From DATAEK01 sp036258055 (GTDB lineage Bacteria > Acidobacteriota > Vicinamibacteria > Vicinamibacterales > 2-12-FULL-66-21), in assembly GCA_036258055.1 (NCBI GenBank), contig DATAEK010000004.1, forward strand, positions 1 to 9,899: DNA of 9,899 bases, written 5' to 3'. The position numbers were made by a program, and so were the translations under genes. Under the pieces are notes generated by a model, which worked only from the letters and a program-made list of their open reading frames with translations, was not told the origin of the DNA and made no database searches. Of the stretch, positions 5,853 to 9,899 are shown piece after piece; positions within the stretch are counted from its first letter, which is position 1, and every line of letters begins with the position of its first letter.

Positions 5853-6256
5853 TAGAATTGAGTGCCGAAAAACCTGACTCTTCTCTCTGAAGCCTCGCGT
5901 AAGTCGTCCTGGGCACCAAGAAAAGTCAACTTCAGCCCTCGAAGTCGCGGTAATGGAGGACGGTTCTAGCCTCTAGCTTCCGAGGTCTAGATCCCGGCCG
6001 CGGGCAGGTCTCCAACACTGCGCCGTTTCGGCCAAGACCGGCTACGGGACTGTCGGCGGAGGAGGCTTCGGGCGGGGTTCGCCTGAAAATTCCGGGAGTC
6101 TTTCCTGACTCCCGCCTGAGACTCGGACATCCCCCTCGTTCTATGTTCCGCAGCGCACCCAGGCGTTGCGAAGCAGCTCACCGCGCGCAACTGACCCATA
6201 CAACGCCCGGCTGCCCGACAGAAGTTCTGGCCCGACCGGTTCCGAAGCAGGCGAGC
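5853..6256. other. Divergent intergenic region between PEP-CTERM and cytochrome genes
   Basis: About 400 bases with no supportable gene. The minus-strand open frame of 94 codons from 6271 is Arg- and Ser-rich, lacks motifs and spans the upstream region of the cytochrome gene. Features seen are an imperfect CTAG-containing dyad at 5966-5990 and three short stem-loops: 6022-6032 (GCCG-TTT-CGGC), 6071-6083 (GGCG-GGGTT-CGCC) and 6093-6114. The last is a perfect 8-bp stem. The region must hold control elements for two divergent genes. I see no clear sigma-70 promoter for the cytochrome gene. Confidence 0.55.
6093..6114. other. Perfect 8-bp stem-loop upstream of the cytochrome gene
   Basis: CGGGAGTC, loop TTTCCT and GACTCCCG pair perfectly, 155 bases before the cytochrome start. 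No T-run follows. It could be an operator dyad, part of a structured 5' leader or a terminator-like element. Confidence 0.4.
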
Positions 6257-6269
6257 AAAGGAGTTTTCC

Positions 6270-7481
6270 ATGGATCCGAAGCATCGTGCTGTGGTTGGTG
6301 CGCTCCTGCTCGTGGTCGCAGCGACGTATGCCCGAGCGATCGGTCAGGAAGCCTCAGTCAGTCCCACCGAGCAGATCAGTCTGAACTGCGATCCGACAGT
6401 GTCGGACAAGTGCGCCGCGGCGCGCCTTCGCGCGGGTCGCAAGCTTTTCGACGTGGAGACATTCGGCGGCAACGGGCGCACCTGCCGGACTTGTCACAGC
6501 AAGAAGACCGGCACGTTCTCGCCCGAGGACGCCCAGGAACGGTTGGCAGCGGACCCGAACGATCCGCTATTCCTTCACGATGGTCTCGACGATGGGCTTT
6601 CGGGAACGACCCGGATTACTGACCACGCGACGGTCCGAATCGAGATTCCGCTGCCTTCGGAAGTCGTTCTGGTGGACGACCCCGAACGCAGGAGCGTGAT
6701 TCTCAATCGAGGCACGCCCACGACGATGAACACACCGGCGCTGGATCGGTTGCTGATGTACGACACCCGCGAGCCCAACCTGCAGCAGCAGGCCCTCAAC
6801 GCGATCCACGGTCATGCCCAGAACGGCCGCGAGCCGACGGCATTCGAGCTGGACTTGATCAAGGAGTTCCAGCAAGGCGACTCGCGCTTCTTCTCCTCCG
6901 AGGCGCTTCAGAGCTTCGCAAACGGCGGCCCGCCGCCCCAGCTTCCTGACGGCACGACCGAGTCCGAAAAGCGCGGGCGAAGGATGTTCAATCCCATGTT
7001 CAATCGCGATACGAAGGAAGGCATCTGCAACATCTGCCATTCCGGGCCGATGCTGAATCAGTTTGCCCCCGGCAATCCGGTCGGGGGGCCTCCAGGCGGC
7101 CGCCGCGGCAACATCGGGGTCTCGGAGCGGAACAAGATCGGCAACCCTGTTTACAACTTCCGCGTCACCGACGCGAATGGCGATGTCGTGGACGTCAGGT
7201 CGCCGGATCCGGGGGTGATGCTGATCACGGCGCTGCCGGCTCCGCCTCCTGGATCCGGCCTTCCGACCCCGCCGCGATCGTTCTTCGCAGACCTATTCAA
7301 GATTCCGACGCTATGGGGCGTCAGCCGGACGGCGCCGTACTTTCACGACAATTCGGCGAAAACGCTTGAAGAGGTCGCGGAGCACTATGACTTCTATTTC
7401 AGGACCGCGCCGGGTCTCGGCTTTCCGCTCACGGCCCAGGATCAAGCGGACATCGTCGCGTTCCTGAAGCTGCTGCGCTGA
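6270..7481 (+). CDS. Periplasmic diheme cytochrome c, CcpA/MauG-type peroxidase family
   Basis: The 403-residue protein starts at the ATG six bases after a strong AAAGGAG (6257-6263). A Sec signal peptide covers about residues 1-23, with a likely cut after A-R-A. Two heme c attachment motifs are visible: CRTCH at 72-76 and CNICH at 253-257. Between them, GTPTTMNTPALDRLLMYDTR (149-168) and QQQALNAIHGHAQN (172-185) match the 'R-x-T-P-T-L-x-N...W-D-G-R...EEQA' region of the family. Near the C-terminus, FKIPTLWGVSRTAPYFHDNS (343-362), then KTLEEVAEHY, is the signature of bacterial cytochrome c peroxidase/MauG proteins. These use two hemes to reduce peroxide or to oxidise a partner protein. Whether this one is a true peroxidase cannot be told. 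The length suits the family. It is divergent from the PEP-CTERM gene across a shared control region, and its stop is 8 bp from the stop of the convergent kinase gene, with no terminator between. Confidence 0.87.
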   Translation: MDPKHRAVVGALLLVVAATYARAIGQEASVSPTEQISLNCDPTVSDKCAAARLRAGRKLFDVETFGGNGRTCRTCHSKKTGTFSPEDAQERLAADPNDPLFLHDGLDDGLSGTTRITDHATVRIEIPLPSEVVLVDDPERRSVILNRGTPTTMNTPALDRLLMYDTREPNLQQQALNAIHGHAQNGREPTAFELDLIKEFQQGDSRFFSSEALQSFANGGPPPQLPDGTTESEKRGRRMFNPMFNRDTKEGICNICHSGPMLNQFAPGNPVGGPPGGRRGNIGVSERNKIGNPVYNFRVTDANGDVVDVRSPDPGVMLITALPAPPPGSGLPTPPRSFFADLFKIPTLWGVSRTAPYFHDNSAKTLEEVAEHYDFYFRTAPGLGFPLTAQDQADIVAFLKLLR

Positions 7482-7489
7482 TGCGCGAG

Positions 7490-9899
7490 CTACTTGAGGC
7501 CTTCGGCGACGTAGAGCTCCGAGAGACGCCGGGCATACGAATAGCAATAGGATCGTCCATCGGGGGTGATCACGAGACTGTCGAGCCGCTCGATGCCGAC
7601 CCGGTCGGACGGCACGAGCGTCTTCCACGGGACGCGCCGTCCGGTCGTGACGTCCAGCAAGTCGATCTGCACGGGCGGCGCGTCATCTCGTGAGACGTAG
7701 AGGAATCGGCCGTCCGCGCTCCATTGCCGAGGATTGTCGCGACTGTCGAGGAACGAAAGGTGTCGAGGTTCGCCGCCGTCAATCGGATAGAGGAACCACT
7801 TGCCCGCCTGCGACACGAGCACGGATGTTCCATCGGGAGAGGCCGCTTTCTCGGGCATGTGCACGCCTTCGGGTGTGATCGTGTGCATCGCTCCGGTCCG
7901 AACGTCCTGAACGTAAACGCGCGCCGCCTTTCGCTCCTCGATCGCGGTGAACGCGATGTGATGTCCGTCGGGTAGCCATGCGCCTTCAACCAGTTGTGTG
8001 ATCGCACCGCTGGGCAGGACTCGCGCGGCGCCCGGACCGGTCGGAAGCAGCACCCATTCGCGTCCCCACGGATTCCGCGCGTGAGGTGCCCTCGCGAGAA
8101 CCCATTTGCCGTCCGGCGACAACGACTCCGGGTGGCCGTCGCCGAGTCGAACGGCGGGTGAACCGTCAGTGCCTCTGGTGTAGACACCCTGAACCCAGCT
8201 GCCCTCCCCGTTTTCGGCGAACAGCAGCGTTTTGCCGTCCGCGGAGAGGCCTTCGGCCAGAGGCTGATCGAGCCAACCGAGATCGCGTTCCTGCGACTCG
8301 CCGGGAACCAGGCACATGATTCCCAGCAGGTGCAGGCCTTTCAGCAACAACACGCGCCCGTCGCGAGAGATGTCCTGAAGCAGCAACCAGGCCGGGACTC
8401 GTTCGATGAGGCGCACGCGTCCGGAGAGCGACGCCGCGTGGAGTGCGGGAGCACCGCGGCCCTGCGCACCGGTGAACCAGATTTCGTTCCCCGTCGGCGA
8501 CCAGGAAAGCCCGAGGGCGCTGAAGCCTTTCACCAGCGTGGTCTGCTTCTGCGAGCGATCGATCACGACGAGATCCCCAACAACCTCCGGCCAGGGAGTT
8601 GACGCCGCGAAGAACGCGACGCGATCTCCTCCTGGAGAGACCCGCATCCACCAGATGGAACCGGCCTCGTACAGCTTGGTGCCAATTGGAAACTCGAGTT
8701 CCATTCGACGGTCCCGCCGCTTGACCACCGCGAGGGCGTCGCCAGGCCCCCAATCCGCCTCGACAGCGTTTTCCACGAGCTCGCGGGACGCGCCACCGGC
8801 GATCGACGCACGTGCGACCGTGCCGGATCCCCACAGCATCGTCTGAGTTCCCAAGATGACAGCCATTTCTCCTTTTGAGGAGATCGAGAGAATTCGGCTG
8901 TTCGGCATGCCGAGCGGGCGCGATTCGACACTTCCAACTTGCGTGAAGAACAGTTCGTACGGCCGTCCCTCCCACGAGGCGCTATAGACGACGGTCTGAC
9001 CGTCGGGCGCGAAGCGGGCGGACGCGACGCTGCCGCGGCGGTAGGTGAGCCGTTGATAGGAAGGCTGCGAGTTCTGTGTTGGCGTCAACAGCCAGGTGCC
9101 AGCCAGGATTGCCGACGCCACCGCCGCGCCAACGAGCGCGCCCACCAGGAGGACGCGACCAGCGCGTCGATTCTCTTGTGTCGTGACCAGCGCCCGCTGT
9201 TCCGCGATCCACGCGAGCTCGGAGCCGAGATCGCGAGCCGTCTGCCACCGTTCCTCGCGATTTTTGGCAAGGCACCTTTGGACGAGCCGCTCCAACATCC
9301 GCGGGGTCAGAGGTTGCAGCGTCGAGAGAGGTGGCGGATCGGACGTGAGCACGGAAGCGATGACGCTCGCACGGCTGTCACCTTCGAACGGCCTGCGACC
9401 GGTGATCATTTCGTGCAGAACCGCACCGAGGGCAAAGAGGTCGGTGCGGGCGTCCACCTGGCGCCCCTCGAGTTGTTCGGGCGACGTGTACGAGACGGTG
9501 CCGAGGATTTCGCCCTCTTGAGTGGCATGCAGCGAGGCGGTCGCGTCCGTCGGGCCAGCAGCCGACTCAGCCTCTGTGAGCTTGGCCAGGCCGAAGTCCA
9601 GGAGCTTGACCCCGTCTCGCGTCAGCATGACGTTGCCGGGCTTCACGTCGCGGTGGATGACGCCCAGGCGGTGAGCCGCGTCCAACGCCTCGCAGATCTC
9701 GACGCCGTATCTCAACGCCAGCGGCATCGGGAGCGCACCGTCTTCGAGACGCTCCGCCAATGTCTGTCCTTCCAGATACTCCATCACGAGGAACGGCATG
9801 CCCTCGTGTTCGCCGACGTCGTACAAGGAGCAGATGTGCGGATGACTGAGGCGCGAGATCACGCGAGCCTCGCGGTGAAACCGCTCGAGACTTCCAACC
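7490..9899 (-). CDS. Transmembrane Ser/Thr protein kinase with TolB/PD40 beta-propeller (5'-truncated)
   Basis: The frame runs off the right edge, so the N-terminus with the Gly-rich loop and the ATP-binding Lys is missing. The visible 802 residues begin inside the N-lobe at RFHREARVISRL, whose Glu (10) is the helix-C salt-bridge residue. The Hanks-type kinase motifs follow in order: catalytic loop HRDVKPGN (82-89), DFG (101-103), the activation segment ending in TSPEQ (138-142), then R-T-D-L-F-A-L-G (151-158). All key catalytic residues in view are intact. One membrane helix (about 249-271, GALVGAAVASAILAGTWLL) separates the kinase from about 530 residues of PD40/TolB-like blades. Repeated 'F/W-S-x-D-G-K' motifs there include FAPDGQ, WSPTGN, LSADGK, LSPDGK, ASPDGT, WSADGR and ITPDGR. 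The kinase side would be cytoplasmic and the propeller periplasmic, suggesting an envelope sensor. This architecture is abundant in Acidobacteriota. The GTG at 9862 is internal, not the start. Confidence 0.93.
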   Translation of the reverse strand, partial: VGSLERFHREARVISRLSHPHICSLYDVGEHEGMPFLVMEYLEGQTLAERLEDGALPMPLALRYGVEICEALDAAHRLGVIHRDVKPGNVMLTRDGVKLLDFGLAKLTEAESAAGPTDATASLHATQEGEILGTVSYTSPEQLEGRQVDARTDLFALGAVLHEMITGRRPFEGDSRASVIASVLTSDPPPLSTLQPLTPRMLERLVQRCLAKNREERWQTARDLGSELAWIAEQRALVTTQENRRAGRVLLVGALVGAAVASAILAGTWLLTPTQNSQPSYQRLTYRRGSVASARFAPDGQTVVYSASWEGRPYELFFTQVGSVESRPLGMPNSRILSISSKGEMAVILGTQTMLWGSGTVARASIAGGASRELVENAVEADWGPGDALAVVKRRDRRMELEFPIGTKLYEAGSIWWMRVSPGGDRVAFFAASTPWPEVVGDLVVIDRSQKQTTLVKGFSALGLSWSPTGNEIWFTGAQGRGAPALHAASLSGRVRLIERVPAWLLLQDISRDGRVLLLKGLHLLGIMCLVPGESQERDLGWLDQPLAEGLSADGKTLLFAENGEGSWVQGVYTRGTDGSPAVRLGDGHPESLSPDGKWVLARAPHARNPWGREWVLLPTGPGAARVLPSGAITQLVEGAWLPDGHHIAFTAIEERKAARVYVQDVRTGAMHTITPEGVHMPEKAASPDGTSVLVSQAGKWFLYPIDGGEPRHLSFLDSRDNPRQWSADGRFLYVSRDDAPPVQIDLLDVTTGRRVPWKTLVPSDRVGIERLDSLVITPDGRSYCYSYARRLSELYVAEGLK

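Noticed and set aside
6022..6114. Possible cyclic-di-GMP (GEMM) riboswitch
   Set aside because: GGCTACGGGACT at 6040-6051 loosely recalls a GEMM segment. The conserved CAAA-containing joiners, tetraloop and receptor arrangement could not be found, so I do not call it.
5987..6271. 94-codon minus-strand frame upstream of the cytochrome gene
   Set aside because: Arg/Ser-rich with no motif or ribosome site, and it would cover the control region of a well-supported gene.
8166..8975. Minus-strand open frame of 269 codons inside the kinase gene
   Set aside because: Out-of-frame shadow, Arg/Gly-rich; the kinase/TolB frame is continuous and full of recognisable motifs.
1..9899. CRISPR arrays, tRNA or rRNA genes, insertion sequences
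   Set aside because: No spaced direct repeats of CRISPR type, no tRNA cloverleaf or rRNA signature, and no transposase or terminal inverted repeats were seen. The only tandem array has adjoining 9-bp units without spacers.

Overview
The window is high-GC DNA that most resembles an Acidobacteriota chromosome, probably of the Vicinamibacteria type. This placement is an inference from gene content, not from a marker gene. Four things point there: the tail of a TonB-dependent outer-membrane receptor, a secreted Asp-box (BNR) beta-propeller protein of about 940 residues, a PEP-CTERM surface protein, and a Ser/Thr kinase fused through one membrane helix to a TolB/PD40 beta-propeller.

Layout, left to right. 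Bases 2-304 are the 3' end of the receptor gene. Bases 306-449 hold a striking 9-bp tandem array: a G-rich arm of 7 units, then a C-rich arm of 8 units in the opposite sense. The BNR-propeller gene follows (468-3296, +), then a small GNAT acetyltransferase gene (3377-3823, +). An intergenic stretch (3824-4073) contains several small inverted repeats. Next come an unrecognised exported protein (4074-4787, +) and a two-helix membrane protein of 65 residues (4812-5009, +), probably co-transcribed. A PEP-CTERM protein gene lies on the minus strand (5072-5791). About 480 bp of non-coding DNA separate it from a divergent gene for a diheme cytochrome c of the CcpA/MauG type (6270-7481, +). That gene ends 8 bp from the convergent stop of the kinase gene, which runs off the right end of the window (7490-9899, -).

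Functionally this is a cell-envelope neighbourhood: an outer-membrane receptor, a secreted propeller protein, two exported or membrane proteins of unknown role, a sorted surface protein, a periplasmic heme protein and a transmembrane kinase. No metabolic pathway, defence system, mobile element or RNA gene is evident. No exosortase gene, which PEP-CTERM sorting needs, lies in the window.

I do not see a convincing new multi-gene system. The items most worth a second look are the inverted 9-bp array with strong G-quadruplex potential, a candidate sigma-54 promoter in front of the PEP-CTERM gene, the unrecognised exported/membrane protein pair, and the hairpin-rich leader region of the cytochrome gene. 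Most of the remaining long open frames are out-of-frame shadows of high-GC genes.
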